Shown: positions 25,601-34,599, counted from the stretch's first letter. The stretch: 64,000 nt of DNA from Pseudomonas sp. Seg1 (GCF_018326005.1 NZ_AP021903.1:3133501-3197500); one strand, 5' to 3'. Program-made: numbers and translations. Notes: a model not told the origin generated them from the letters alone.

Positions 25601-26881
25601 CCATCCGCAGCATCCAGCCACAGCCCTGCACCGTCGCTACCACTACAGTCCGGGGGGCGAAGTGCAGCGCGTGACGGACAAACAGCGTGGGGTGACAAAC
25701 TTCACTTATGACGCCAGCGGCCAACTGCGCAGTCGTCAACCCGATCATCCGCAGTTGCAGACGGAAGACTTCTCCTACGATCCCGCCGGAAACCTCAGTG
25801 GCAGCGGTCGCTGGCAATTTGAAAGTCTGCCGGACAATCGCCTCGTGGCCTTCAAGGACTTGCGCTTCAGCTACGACACCTGGGGCAACCTCAGCGAGAA
25901 AAGCAGTGCGGCCGGAGGCATGCAACGCTTTCACTACGACAGCGAAAACCGTCTGATCCGCGCGCAAACCTGGCAGGGTACAACCTTGAGCAGCGAGGCT
26001 CGTTACCACTACGACGCCCTGGGCCGGCGCATAGGTAAACAGGTCACGCAAGACGGCCAGACTCAAGAAACAAAGTTCCTCTGGCAAGGCTTGCGTCTGC
26101 TCCAGGAACAACAGTCGCACTTACATAGCCTGTACCTCTACGAACCGGATAGCTATGCACCGCTGGCCCGTATCGACAGCGACCCCGAACTGCCGGAACA
26201 GGAAGCTCGACACTACTACTTCCACACCGACCAGATCGGTACGCCGCAGGAAATGACCAACGCCGAGGGGCACGTGGTGTGGCGCGCCTATTACAAGGCG
26301 TGGGGTGGACTGGAGGCGTTGTCACCGAATCTGGTTGATCAAAATTTACGCTTTCAGGGGCAGTACCACGACCGGGAAAGCGGACTGTACTACAACACGT
26401 TCAGGTACTACGATCCTGCGGTGGGGAGGTTTACCACTCAGGATCCGATTGGACTGATGGGGGGGATAATCTTTATACATACGCTTCAAATCCAACAAGC
26501 TGGGTAGATCCCTTTGGCCTGACGTGTACCAAAATATTTAACAAACGGCACAACATCTCGAAAAAATGGGTAGGAAAACTTTCTGGAAAGAGCCCTGATC
26601 AAGTTGAAATTCTACTGAAAAAGAAAGGTTACACCAGAAGCACAACAAACTTAAATACAAACAAAACCCAACACACTCAATTCACCAGAGTAACAAAAAG
26701 CGGAAATACTGACGTACTGGACTATCATCCAGGAGGAGGCGTGCACGAATCAAGCTATTGGAAGGTGTATAGAAACAATGAAGTACAAGGACGCATAACC
26801 CCTGAGGGTTTTGTAAGATACGAGAAAATAGTAGATAGCCCCGTATTCATTAATGAAATCTTGGCTAACTCGCCAAAATAG
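22674..26881 (+). CDS. rhs: PAAR-Rhs type VI effector, reading frame broken at a G7 run before the toxin tip
   Basis: The uninterrupted frame (22674-26507) gives 1277 residues: hydrophobic segments at about 16-65 (EagR-binding), a PAAR domain at about 80-160 (ITSGSSNVRINGLKAAYVQG, FINGLPAARKGDKLTCG), RHS/YD repeats, and the core end HYDALGRRIGK, YYNTFRYYDPAVGRFTTQDPIGLMGG, followed by an out-of-frame tail. At seven Gs (26459-26465) a -1 step restores the typical DNLYTYASNPTSWVDPFGL and continues for 138 codons to a stop at 26879-26881. That tip (starting KIFNKRHNISKKWVG, with LDYHPGGGVHESSYWKVYRN) is AT-rich and of no family I can name; it is presumably the toxin. The joined protein would be about 1402 residues. 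Either the frame is switched by slippage, or the gene is inactivated, or the base run is a sequencing error. Confidence 0.9.
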
Positions 26882-26890
26882 AGGGCAACC

Positions 26891-27313
26891 ATGAAAATAA
26901 ACAACATTATCATCCCCGGAGTATCTATTGGGGGAATATCTATTGGCGAGCAGATAGAGAACATAGCCAGAGCAATATTAAAAAGCGAATACCTTATTGA
27001 AAAAACAACGAATGCATTAGTCATAAATAATGGATTAATAACCGCATACCATGACAGCGAAGGTATAATTTCGGCAGTATCATGCAATGAAAAATTCCAA
27101 GGAAGGTACATGGATAAATTATGGCCTGGAATTACCGCTTCAGAAGTACTGGCCAATTCAAAAGCACAAATAGCGTGGTCGGGTTTTGTTCAAATAGACC
27201 AGCTTCGCGGAATTGGGTTATCTCTTCCCGAAGAGCTTGATGACTTTGAAAGCCTCAGCGATATCCTTGACCCTGATTATGTATTTAATGAACTATGGGT
27301 ATATACATTTTGA
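26891..27313 (+). CDS. Probable immunity protein for the Rhs toxin
   Basis: 140-residue soluble protein beginning MKINNIIIPGVSIGGISIG, starting nine bases after the end of the Rhs toxin tip with GAGGG in front. It is AT-rich like the tip and unlike the Rhs core, as expected for a toxin/immunity pair exchanged together. It has no signal peptide or membrane segment, so the toxin target is likely cytoplasmic. I recognise no family. Function is inferred from position alone. Confidence 0.75.
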   Translation: MKINNIIIPGVSIGGISIGEQIENIARAILKSEYLIEKTTNALVINNGLITAYHDSEGIISAVSCNEKFQGRYMDKLWPGITASEVLANSKAQIAWSGFVQIDQLRGIGLSLPEELDDFESLSDILDPDYVFNELWVYTF

Positions 27314-27614
27314 CTTCCATTCCAGCTGCCAACCCTCCCAGAGGGTCAAAGTCTACTGAAATAAATCAACATCTAACCTTGGCGTCCTTTGATTGATACA
27401 TCAATCGCCCCAGTTTAGTAGATGCTATGAGTGACTCCTTTTGGCCGGAAACAGTCGTTCCTGAACGTCCGCATCCGGCTAATAGCAGTCGCTCGCGGGC
27501 GGCTGCTTACGACCCAAAACTGGCATCAAGCGATGGATGCTCTTGGCCAAATAGCTTTGATTAAGCAACGAGCGTAATCTTTTGGCCTTCTCGTTCAATT
27601 GAGGTAGGCAACAC
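27314..27614. repeat. Non-coding gap with intergenic repeats
   Basis: No supported gene. It holds several units of the degenerate repeat: TTTTGGCCGGAAACAGTCG near 27439, CCGGCTAATAGCAGTCG near 27474 and, at 27510-27547, a 38-base stretch (CGACCCAAAACTGGCATC...) that recurs at 36158-36195 with two differences. Coordinates are for the whole gap. Confidence 0.6.
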
Positions 27615-27857
27615 ATGTCTGGACGGCTCTGCGTTGTATTCATTCCGGCGCTTTCGGACGCTTTGCAAAGCGCCGAAACGAACAAAGGCTCCCCACTTAC
27701 AGAGTCCGAAACACTCAAAATCCGTGATAACGCGACGTGTGTTGCAGTTCCATTCGACGTCGCCCTTGATATGGAGAAAGAACGTGGTTTCCGGGATCTG
27801 GTAGCTGAGGACTGCTGGAATGAATGGCAGCGACTACGGCTCTCAACGAAGAAATGA
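27615..27857 (+). CDS. Small hypothetical protein
   Basis: 80-residue acidic soluble protein starting MSGRLCVVFIPALSDALQSAE, with a weak GAGG in front (GAGGTAGGCAACAC). The central part TESETLKIRDNATCVAVPFDVALDMEKERGFRDL followed by DCWNEWQRLR looks like a real conserved protein rather than chance coding. It lies in the cluster of small genes behind the Rhs immunity gene, where spare immunity genes often collect, but I cannot name a family. Confidence 0.55.
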   Translation: MSGRLCVVFIPALSDALQSAETNKGSPLTESETLKIRDNATCVAVPFDVALDMEKERGFRDLVAEDCWNEWQRLRLSTKK

Positions 27858-27861
27858 GAGG

Positions 27862-27922
27862 CCGCTCTTGGCCAATCTCTGCCTGTCGTGAGGGCCGTAA
27901 TCGGCCCAAAACGGAGCCTCCA
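27862..27922. repeat. Degenerate intergenic repeat
   Basis: Contains CCGCTCTTGGCCAATCTCTG and, a few bases on, CCGTAATCGGCCCAAAACGG, two units of the repeat family in succession just after the stop of the small gene. Confidence 0.45.
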
Positions 27923-27985
27923 AGCAAGAATGTTTGCGTCAGCTACGCTATTCCACCAAGCACGATACTGAAAGCGAGGATTGGA

Positions 27986-28446
27986 ATGACAGTTGGCCGC
28001 AGAGATGATCTAGCCTACTCCGTCCTGTTAATCACTCCGGTTCTCCTTTCCCCAGCATAGGTGCGAACCCGCTGTATACAGGCAGTGGTTACCTTGTCGC
28101 AGTCCCCGCGGCCGTGTTCGTACTGGGCTTGATTTTTCGAACGCCTGCCCTGTTTCTGACTGGTACGACAGCCGCGGCGGTGGCCACACTGTTGATCTAC
28201 ATGAACATCATCACCAGCCTCGACCACCCCGAAGGGTTGTTTGGGCTCGGGCATGTGTTCTCAATGCCCGGCATGTTGGTTGGCGCATCAGCGTCGGCCT
28301 GGCTGTTGAGATACTGCGTGAAAGCAAGTTTGCCGTGGATCGTCGCGGGCATTGGCTTTCTGGGAACTGCCCTGGGATTCATGGTCGCCCAGATGGTTGT
28401 GTGCAACACCCTGATGTATTGCGGCCCGCTTTCATTTGGGGGTTAA
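27986..28446 (+). pseudogene. Frameshifted small membrane protein
   Basis: From the ATG at 27986 (after AGGA) the frame reads MTVGRRDDLAYSVLLITPVLLSP and stops at 28058-28060. In the -1 frame the next codons read SIGANPLYTGSGYLVAVPAAVF and continue through three or four more hydrophobic segments to a stop at 28444-28446. Joined, this is a normal four- to five-helix protein of about 153 residues. The switch lies at or near the TTTCCCC run at 28047-28053 and would be explained by loss of one base. A GTG at 28114 could still give a 110-residue product. Family not recognised. Confidence 0.6.
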
Positions 28447-28489
28447 CGCAGGAACCGAACGTCCCCTTCTGGCTGAAAGCAGGCGGGTA

Positions 28490-28900
28490 TTACCTTGTTT
28501 CAGCTGCGTCAGGAGGCCAGCTCTCATAGAAAGAGCCGCCTACAGGGATCGGGTTGCCATCCATATGGTATGCGGCCCATGCCAGTAGGTGTGCCATGCG
28601 TTCGGCAGCAACTGGCGACAGTCCGCAAGATTCTCTGACTTCGTCTAGCCGTACTCGGCAAACATCGAGGTGGCGTCGAACCCCGGAAAATCCGCCAAGA
28701 TAGAGATAGAACTCGTCGAGAAGGATACCCACACCTGGAACACCATAGGTGCCGGCCACACCTGGTGCCTCCTCATATATGGCCTTCACATCATGGCCTT
28801 CCAAGGTCGCGACAGCGGTTAGTACATCGCAAAAAGTATCTTTCATGCTGTTGCTGACCCAGAGGTCATAGCTGCTGCCGATAATGATGGGCGCGCCCAT
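28490..28900 (-). CDS. Hypothetical protein, possible orphan immunity protein
   Basis: 136-residue soluble protein from the ATG at 28900 (MGAPIIIGSSYDLWVSNSMK); an earlier in-frame start at 28963 adds residues that look non-coding. Features are a helical, acidic sequence with GVPGVGILLDEFYLYLGGFSGVRRHLDVCR in the middle and AERMAHLLAWAAYHMDGNPIPVGG near the end. I recognise no family. It lies on the opposite strand within the small-gene cluster behind the Rhs module, which is the only hint of function. Confidence 0.5.
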   Translation of the reverse strand: MGAPIIIGSSYDLWVSNSMKDTFCDVLTAVATLEGHDVKAIYEEAPGVAGTYGVPGVGILLDEFYLYLGGFSGVRRHLDVCRVRLDEVRESCGLSPVAAERMAHLLAWAAYHMDGNPIPVGGSFYESWPPDAAETR

Positions 28901-29092
28901 GAGTCTTACTCTGATTTCGATAATGGAATGCTGAAGAAGAGACGGATTCAGCCATGTAGCCAATTTTCAATAGGCCGTCTCCGCTCCGATTATTATCGTT
29001 TTGGGCTGGAAAAGGCCATGCGTGGACGGCAGCTCGTGGCCGATAGTGGATATTTTGGCGTTTCAGGTAAATCCGGCAAGGAGAAAGGGCCA

Positions 29093-29278
29093 ATGGACTT
29101 CATTATCGATTTGATAGCTCATCGCATCGGCGTGTTTGTGCTGGGTTTGCTGAGTGGCGGCCGTTTCAAGGGTGAGAGTGGTTTTGCCTGGGGCTGGGCA
29201 GTTGTCGTCGGTGGACTGATTCTGCTATCTCCGTTTGCAGCAGTCATAGCTGTGCTCGTCTATACCAGTGCCCCGTGA
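29093..29278 (+). CDS. Small two-helix membrane protein
   Basis: 61-residue protein MDFIIDLIAHRIGVFVLGLLSGG followed by a second hydrophobic segment WGWAVVVGGLILLSPFAAVIAVLVY. The ATG at 29093 has AAGGAGAAAGG in front, a strong ribosome site that argues for a real gene. No family recognised; it could be a small toxin-related or immunity membrane protein given the neighbourhood. Confidence 0.6.
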   Translation: MDFIIDLIAHRIGVFVLGLLSGGRFKGESGFAWGWAVVVGGLILLSPFAAVIAVLVYTSAP

Positions 29279-29284
29279 TTTCAT

Positions 29285-29365
29285 GTCTGTAATGGGTCAG
29301 AAGCTGCATTTCTCGAACGGTAGCTTTTGGCCGGTTGCTGCCGATTGCACCTTTCGCTTCCGACC
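29285..29365. repeat. Degenerate intergenic repeat
   Basis: AATGGGTCAGAAGCTGCATT and, inverted, GCTTTTGGCCGGTTGCTGCC: two facing units of the repeat between the small membrane protein and the SDR gene. Confidence 0.5.
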
Positions 29366-29530
29366 AATCGCAGACTTTGCACCCAAAGGCGTCGAATTTA
29401 TCCCCTGAAATAAATCCGGCCTCATTTTTTCCTGGCATCAAACGCATACCAACTGGCGCGCCTTGCCAATGCTCCCCACCACAGTTGGAGATAACCTTCC
29501 CTTGGCTTGAATCAATCGGAAGGGGTTTTC

Positions 29531-30358
29531 ATGAGGCAAACAAATCGTGTGGCGCTGGTAACCGGCGCTTCGTCCGGGATGGGCAAGGCTTTCGCGCAGG
29601 CTCTGTTGGACGAGGGGATGGTGGTTTATGCGGTTGCCAGACGAGTCGATCAGATGTCTGAGCTACGCCGCCAGGGAGCGATTACCCTGGCAATGGACAT
29701 CACCGTCGAACAGGATATCCAGCGTGTGGTGGCTCACATCAAAAAGGATCATGGTGGCGTGGACGTGCTTTTGAACAACGCAGGTTTCGGATTGTATGGT
29801 GCGATGGAAGACACCGATATTAACGAAGCCCGCTATCAGTTCGAGGTCAATTTATTCGGGCTGGCAAGACTGACGCAGTCACTGCTGCCCGATATGCGCG
29901 AACAACGCAAAGGCACAATCATCAATATCTCCTCCATGGGTGGCAAGGTGTACACACCATTAGGCAGTTGGTACCACGCGACCAAGCATGCGCTGGAGGG
30001 GTGGTCTGATTGTCTGCGTCTGGAGCTTCACCCATTCGGGATCAACGTGGTCGTGATAGAGCCTGGGGCCATCGAGACTGAATTTGGGGGCGTATTGCTG
30101 GAGCCGATGCTCCGGCGTTCGAAAAACGGCGCTTATCAGGATCTGGCAAAGAAAGTAGCCGCCGCCACCGGGCAGTCTTTAAAACCAGGAACGCTTTCCA
30201 CGCCTCAGGTCATCGTCGATCTTGTGTTGAAAGCTGTGCGTAGCTCTAATCCCAAAACCCGCTATGTGGGGGGCAAGTATGCGCGTGTGCTGATGACTAT
30301 TCGCAAGTGGCTGGGTGACCGCGTTTACGACAAGATAATAATGTCTACGATGCGGTAA
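29531..30358 (+). CDS. Short-chain dehydrogenase/reductase
   Basis: 275-residue classical SDR starting at the ATG at 29531 (MRQTNRVALVTGASSGMGKAF) with GGAAGGGG upstream. It has the cofactor motif TGASSGMG, NNAG in VDVLLNNAGFGLYG, and the catalytic Ser-Tyr-Lys in NISSMGGKVYTPLGSWYHATKHALEGW. The Arg/Val pattern after the second strand (AVARRVDQM) favours NADP(H). Fourteen bases downstream starts an AraC regulator, so the pair is probably one operon. Substrate unknown; similar proteins act on steroids, lipids or ketones. Confidence 0.92.
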   Translation: MRQTNRVALVTGASSGMGKAFAQALLDEGMVVYAVARRVDQMSELRRQGAITLAMDITVEQDIQRVVAHIKKDHGGVDVLLNNAGFGLYGAMEDTDINEARYQFEVNLFGLARLTQSLLPDMREQRKGTIINISSMGGKVYTPLGSWYHATKHALEGWSDCLRLELHPFGINVVVIEPGAIETEFGGVLLEPMLRRSKNGAYQDLAKKVAAATGQSLKPGTLSTPQVIVDLVLKAVRSSNPKTRYVGGKYARVLMTIRKWLGDRVYDKIIMSTMR

Positions 30359-30371
30359 TGGAGATAACAGA

Positions 30372-31382
30372 GTGAGACGGGCCACGCGATTTTCAGTACA
30401 TCCCGGCTGGGCCTTGCTCATCGATGATCTCGGCGTGAATGTTGCCGACGTTCTGAAGCTTGCCGGCCTGCCGGATGATCTTTTTGCCCGACAGGATGCG
30501 AGCCTTGAGCCGGTCGAGTACTGTCGGTTCTGGCTGGCACTGGAGCAACTGACCCAAGGGGAAGAACTGCCCTTGATCATCGGCAGAGCGATTACCGCCG
30601 AAGCGTTCGATCCGCCTATTTTTGCAAGCCTGTGCAGTCCGAACCTGGAGGTCGCACTGCGACGCCTTGCGGGCTACAAAGCGCTGATTGGACCTTTGCT
30701 GCTGCACATTGACCAGCAGCCTGGCTATCTTGAGGTGCGTGTCGAATTCCCGCTGACTGTACCGTCATGGCCTTCCAGTTGCGCGATGACCGATCTCGTA
30801 TTTTTTACCCAACTGGCACGTCTGGCAACCCGCAAGCGGATCTGCCCTCTGCGCGTGCAACTACCGAATCCACCCGATAACCTTCATCCATACCTGGAGT
30901 TCTTCGGCTGCCCGGTGGTCTCGGGGCAGGAGATCGCCATTCGGTTCAGCGATAGCGATTCGAGGAGGCCATTCCTGACGGCGAACCAGGCCATGTGGGA
31001 GTTCTTTCGACCTCTCCTCGACAAGCGCCTGAGCGAACTGGACGTCAATGCGAGCATGCGCAAGCGCGTGCGCGGCCTTTTACTGGAGCTTTTGCCCAGT
31101 GGCCAAGTGAGTATCGATGCTGTGGCTGGGCGGTTGGCGATCAGCAGGCGTTCATTGCAACGCCATCTGGAAGTTGAGGGTTGCAGCTATCAGGAGGTGC
31201 TTGTGGAGACGCGACGCAGCCTTGCCGAGCACTACCTGAGTCACTCACATATCAGCTTCCCCGAGGTAGGGTATCTACTGGGTTTCAATGACGGAAATAC
31301 TTTCCACCGCGCCTTCAAATCGTGGGTAGGAATAACACCCGGGGTATACCGCTCTCGCTCACTGGGCTTGACCTTGAGCTAA
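30372..31382 (+). CDS. AraC-family regulator with Arabinose_bd-type N-domain
   Basis: 336-residue regulator with a GTG start at 30372 right after the SDR gene. The N-terminal ligand domain (VHPGWALLIDDLGVNVADVLKLAGLPDDLFA, FWLALEQLTQGEELPLIIGRAI) is of the PF12625 kind found in OruR/ArgR-like and virulence AraC regulators. The C-terminal DNA-binding domain has SIDAVAGRLAISRRSLQRHLEVEG and FPEVGYLLGFNDGNTFHRAFKSWVG. It likely controls the SDR gene with which it is cotranscribed. Confidence 0.9.
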   Translation: MRRATRFSVHPGWALLIDDLGVNVADVLKLAGLPDDLFARQDASLEPVEYCRFWLALEQLTQGEELPLIIGRAITAEAFDPPIFASLCSPNLEVALRRLAGYKALIGPLLLHIDQQPGYLEVRVEFPLTVPSWPSSCAMTDLVFFTQLARLATRKRICPLRVQLPNPPDNLHPYLEFFGCPVVSGQEIAIRFSDSDSRRPFLTANQAMWEFFRPLLDKRLSELDVNASMRKRVRGLLLELLPSGQVSIDAVAGRLAISRRSLQRHLEVEGCSYQEVLVETRRSLAEHYLSHSHISFPEVGYLLGFNDGNTFHRAFKSWVGITPGVYRSRSLGLTLS

Positions 31383-31548
31383 AACAACATCATCAACGCC
31401 GCGCCCAGTGTGCCGCGTACCAGACCACCTCCCGATGCGCCGCTGTAAGCGATGATCGCTGCATAATACCGGTCAGTTGCAGTGCTGAAAAATAGCGGCG
31501 AATGTCGTTGATGTTTTATAGCGGACAGCGCAATAGCTCGAATGATCT

Positions 31549-31923
31549 TTGGAGAGAACCATCAAGACGTTATCGATTGTGCGGCCCAGTGGCGGTCGTA
31601 TCGCTTCAGGGGAGAAAACCCTCGAAATTCGCCGGTGGCATCCAGACCTGGATCCTTGCGAAGATCTTCTGATTGTTGAAAACGGACGCTTTCTGCACAC
31701 CGAGGGTGACGAGGATGCCGACGGCATTGCTGTCGCTATCGTGCGGGTGAAGGCTGTTCGCCCGTTTGTCCTCGCGGACATGCAAGCGGCCTGTGCGAAT
31801 TACTTTGAGGAGGGTTGGCTCGCATGGGAATTGAGTCATGTCAGGCCGATCACGCACCCTGTGAACATCCGGGCGGCGCGGGGTATTTACGAAGTGGACT
31901 TCGTGTTTACCGATAACGGTTGA
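31549..31923 (+). CDS. ASCH-domain protein
   Basis: About 120 residues. KTLSIVRPSGGRIASGEKTLEIRRW is the ASCH-fold signature (a small beta-barrel that binds RNA or nucleosides in known relatives), with VENGRFL, AIVRVKAVRPF and GIYEVDFVF forming later strands. No ATG is available in a suitable place; the best start is the TTG at 31549, though an upstream alternative cannot be excluded. Relatives act in RNA binding or as amidohydrolases on modified cytidine. No operon partner. Confidence 0.7.
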   Translation: MERTIKTLSIVRPSGGRIASGEKTLEIRRWHPDLDPCEDLLIVENGRFLHTEGDEDADGIAVAIVRVKAVRPFVLADMQAACANYFEEGWLAWELSHVRPITHPVNIRAARGIYEVDFVFTDNG

Positions 31924-32043
31924 TCATCGGGGTGGGGGCGAGTGGTCGAAAACGCTCCTGATCAATACACACTTTTTCACAAAGACCTCCTCGCAACCAT
32001 TCAATGGCAGAATCCCCTCAACTTGAAAGTTTTGGAGATCACC

Positions 32044-33903
32044 ATGCTTCGTGTGTTTGAACGAAGACTCGACCCTTTTCCTCCTGACGAGGTGCCACCA
32101 CCACCCAACGGTTTGGCACGTTTTCTCTGGGCCTGTACGCGGGGCGCTCGCGGTTACATTCTGGTGCTGGCGCTGCTGAGTGCCGCTGTGTCGATCTACG
32201 AGGCCTGGCTGTTTTCCTTCCTCGGGCAGGTCGTCGATCTACTGTCGACTTGGCAGGCGGGCGGTGAAGCGGCGGCGCAGGAGAGTCGGGTGTTGTGGGG
32301 CATGGGCATTGTCATGGTTACCAGTGTCGGGCTGGTGGCTTTGCGTACGATGGTGCAGCACCAGATCTTGGCGATCAACCTGCCGCTGCGGCTGCGCTGG
32401 GACTTCCATCGGCTGATGTTGCGGCAAAGCCTTTCGTTTTTTTCCGATGAGTTTTCCGGCCGCGTCACAACCAAGGTGATGCAGACGGCGCTCGCGGTGC
32501 GCGACGTGCTCTTCACTCTTATCGAGATCCTCCCCGGGATTGGCGTGTATTTCATCGCGATCATCGCGTTGGCCGGCGGCTTCGCCTTGAAACTGATGTT
32601 GCCGTTCATTGGCTGGGCCGTGTTGTTCGCGTTGGCCATGTGGTACTTCGTGCCGCGCCTGGGGAAAGTCGGTCAGGAGCAGGCGAATGCGCGGTCGATG
32701 ATGACCGGGCGTATCTCCGACGCCTACACCAACATCACCACGGTAAAGCTGTTCTCCCATTCCAACCGTGAAGCGCACTTTGCCCGTGCGGCGATGGAAG
32801 ATTTCAAACTCACCGGTTTTCGCCAGATGCGTCTGGTCAGTCTGTTCGAAATCGTCAATCAGGCTCTAGTGGTGGGTTTGATCATGTCGGCGGGCGGTTA
32901 TGCCTTGTGGTTGTGGCATCAGGGCGACGTTGGCGCCGGTGCAGTGGCGGCAATCACCGCCATGGCGTTGCGGATCAATGGCATGTCGAACTGGATCATG
33001 TGGCAAATGACTTCGTTGTTCGAAAGCATCGGCACGGTGCAGGACGGCATGGCGACACTGACCCAGGGCGCCAAGGTCCAGGACGCGCCGGATGCCGGCG
33101 TGCTGGTGACCTCCGGCGGCGCGGTGACTTTCGACAAGGTGCGTTTCAACTACAACGGCGAGCGTCAGGTGCTCGATGGCCTGAGCCTGAGTATTCGTCC
33201 GGGCGAAAAAATCGGTCTGGTCGGTCGCTCTGGCGCCGGTAAATCCACGCTGATCAACTTGCTGTTGCGCTTCTATGACATCGACAGCGGCGAGATTCGA
33301 ATCGACGGCCAAAACATTGCCCACGTAACGCAAGATAGCTTGCGAAGTGCGATCGGTATGGTCACGCAAGACACTTCGTTGCTGCACCGTTCCATTCGCG
33401 ACAACATCGCCTACGGCCGTCCCGATGCCACCGACGCGCAAGTGCGCAGCGCCGCGGCCAGCGCGCAGGCCGATGAGTTCATCAGCCAACTCAGCGACCG
33501 CCAGGGGCATAGCGGTTACGACACGCTGGTGGGTGAGCGCGGCATCAAGTTGTCGGGCGGTCAGCGTCAACGCGTGGCGATTGCTCGGGTAATGCTCAAG
33601 AACGCGCCGATCCTGCTGCTGGACGAAGCCACCAGCGCCCTGGACTCGGAAGTCGAAGTGGCGATTCAGGAAAGCCTCGATGACATGATGCAGGGCAAAA
33701 CCGTGATCGCCATTGCCCATCGGTTGTCGACGATCGCGGCCATGGACCGACTGATCGTCATGGACGAAGGCCGCATTATTGAACAGGGCACTCACAGCGA
33801 ATTGCTTGCGAAGAACGGCGTTTATGCGCGGTTGTGGCAGCATCAGAGCGGCGGGTTTCTGGGTGAGGACAAGGGCGTGATGGAGGCTGTGGTTCAAGCC
33901 TGA
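32044..33903 (+). CDS. ABC transporter, fused permease and ATPase (exporter)
   Basis: 619-residue half-transporter starting at the ATG at 32044 (MLRVFERRLDPFPP) behind TTGGAG. About six membrane segments occupy residues 40-330, with the cytoplasmic loop DFHRLMLRQSLSFFSDEFSGRVTTKVMQ. The ATPase has Walker A GLVGRSGAGKSTL, Q loop MVTQDTSLL, signature LSGGQRQRVAIARVML, Walker B ILLLDEATSALD and the switch His in AIAHRLSTI. It would work as a homodimer exporting lipids, peptides or drugs (MsbA/MdlB type). No specific substrate can be assigned. Confidence 0.93.
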   Translation: MLRVFERRLDPFPPDEVPPPPNGLARFLWACTRGARGYILVLALLSAAVSIYEAWLFSFLGQVVDLLSTWQAGGEAAAQESRVLWGMGIVMVTSVGLVALRTMVQHQILAINLPLRLRWDFHRLMLRQSLSFFSDEFSGRVTTKVMQTALAVRDVLFTLIEILPGIGVYFIAIIALAGGFALKLMLPFIGWAVLFALAMWYFVPRLGKVGQEQANARSMMTGRISDAYTNITTVKLFSHSNREAHFARAAMEDFKLTGFRQMRLVSLFEIVNQALVVGLIMSAGGYALWLWHQGDVGAGAVAAITAMALRINGMSNWIMWQMTSLFESIGTVQDGMATLTQGAKVQDAPDAGVLVTSGGAVTFDKVRFNYNGERQVLDGLSLSIRPGEKIGLVGRSGAGKSTLINLLLRFYDIDSGEIRIDGQNIAHVTQDSLRSAIGMVTQDTSLLHRSIRDNIAYGRPDATDAQVRSAAASAQADEFISQLSDRQGHSGYDTLVGERGIKLSGGQRQRVAIARVMLKNAPILLLDEATSALDSEVEVAIQESLDDMMQGKTVIAIAHRLSTIAAMDRLIVMDEGRIIEQGTHSELLAKNGVYARLWQHQSGGFLGEDKGVMEAVVQA

Positions 33904-34004
33904 ATGAGGAGGGCGCGTAGGGAATTCGAGCATGCGCCCGCTATTCGCCGAAAGTGCTGGCATCTGACTGCCGGTAGACATGTTCAAAGATAAGGAAGGT
34001 CTGC

Positions 34005-34490
34005 ATGCCCAAACCAACTTTGCACCTGATGTGCGGCAAGATCGCCTCTGGCAAATCAACACTAGCAAAATCGCTGGCTACTCGGCATAGCGCGATTCTT
34101 TTGAGTGAGGATCAGTGGATCTCGCAGCTTTACCCAGGCGAAGTGAAAACGGTGCAGGACTACGTGCGCTGTGCAAAACGCATTCGCCATGTATTGGGGC
34201 CTTTGGTTATCGATTTGTCAGGTGCAGGGCTTGATGTGGTTTTGGACTTTCCGGCGAATACTGTGGCGGATCGCGAGTGGCTACGAGGTCTGGCGGACGC
34301 TGCTGGATCGCCGCATTGCCTGCATTATCTGGATGTTGATGACGACACTTGCCGAGCCAGATTGCATGCTCGCAATGAGCGGGGAGGGCATGACTTTGCG
34401 GCAACTGATGCGGAGTTTGATTTGATCACTGGCTACTTTCAGATTCCGGAAGAGGTGGAGGGATTGGTGATCGTTCGGCATTGTCCGTGA
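34005..34490 (+). CDS. P-loop kinase-like ATPase (AAA_33)
   Basis: 161-residue protein. Walker A is CGKIASGKSTLAKSL at about residues 10-24, LSEDQWISQLYPGE follows as in small-molecule kinases, LDVVLDFPANTVADREWL gives the Walker-B-like strand, and RARLHARNERG the lid. The length and pattern match the AAA_33/zeta-toxin-like kinase families, which phosphorylate small molecules such as sugars, antibiotics or nucleotides. There is no adjacent antitoxin, so a toxin role is not indicated. Confidence 0.8.
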   Translation: MPKPTLHLMCGKIASGKSTLAKSLATRHSAILLSEDQWISQLYPGEVKTVQDYVRCAKRIRHVLGPLVIDLSGAGLDVVLDFPANTVADREWLRGLADAAGSPHCLHYLDVDDDTCRARLHARNERGGHDFAATDAEFDLITGYFQIPEEVEGLVIVRHCP

Positions 34491-34529
34491 GTGCCTGAGG
34501 GGGGACAGGTCAGTGCCGCCCAAGAGTTG

Positions 34530-34565
34530 AGTGACTGGTATCGGCCAGAAGCGGACGCTCCCGAG
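34530..34565. repeat. Degenerate intergenic repeat
   Basis: GTATCGGCCAGAAGCGGACG, nearly identical to the copy at 17166-17185; it lies between the kinase gene and the pentanucleotide run. Confidence 0.5.
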
Positions 34566-34599
34566 TATTGACTTTATCAGCGGAGATTCAGGGCTGGGG

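Noticed and set aside
24591..26120. 509-codon frame opposite rhs
   Set aside because: Shadow of the repetitive Rhs core; its valine/leucine-rich product simply mirrors YD-repeat codons.
34005..34490. Zeta-toxin of a toxin-antitoxin pair
   Set aside because: The P-loop fits the wider kinase family, but there is no antitoxin gene next to it.
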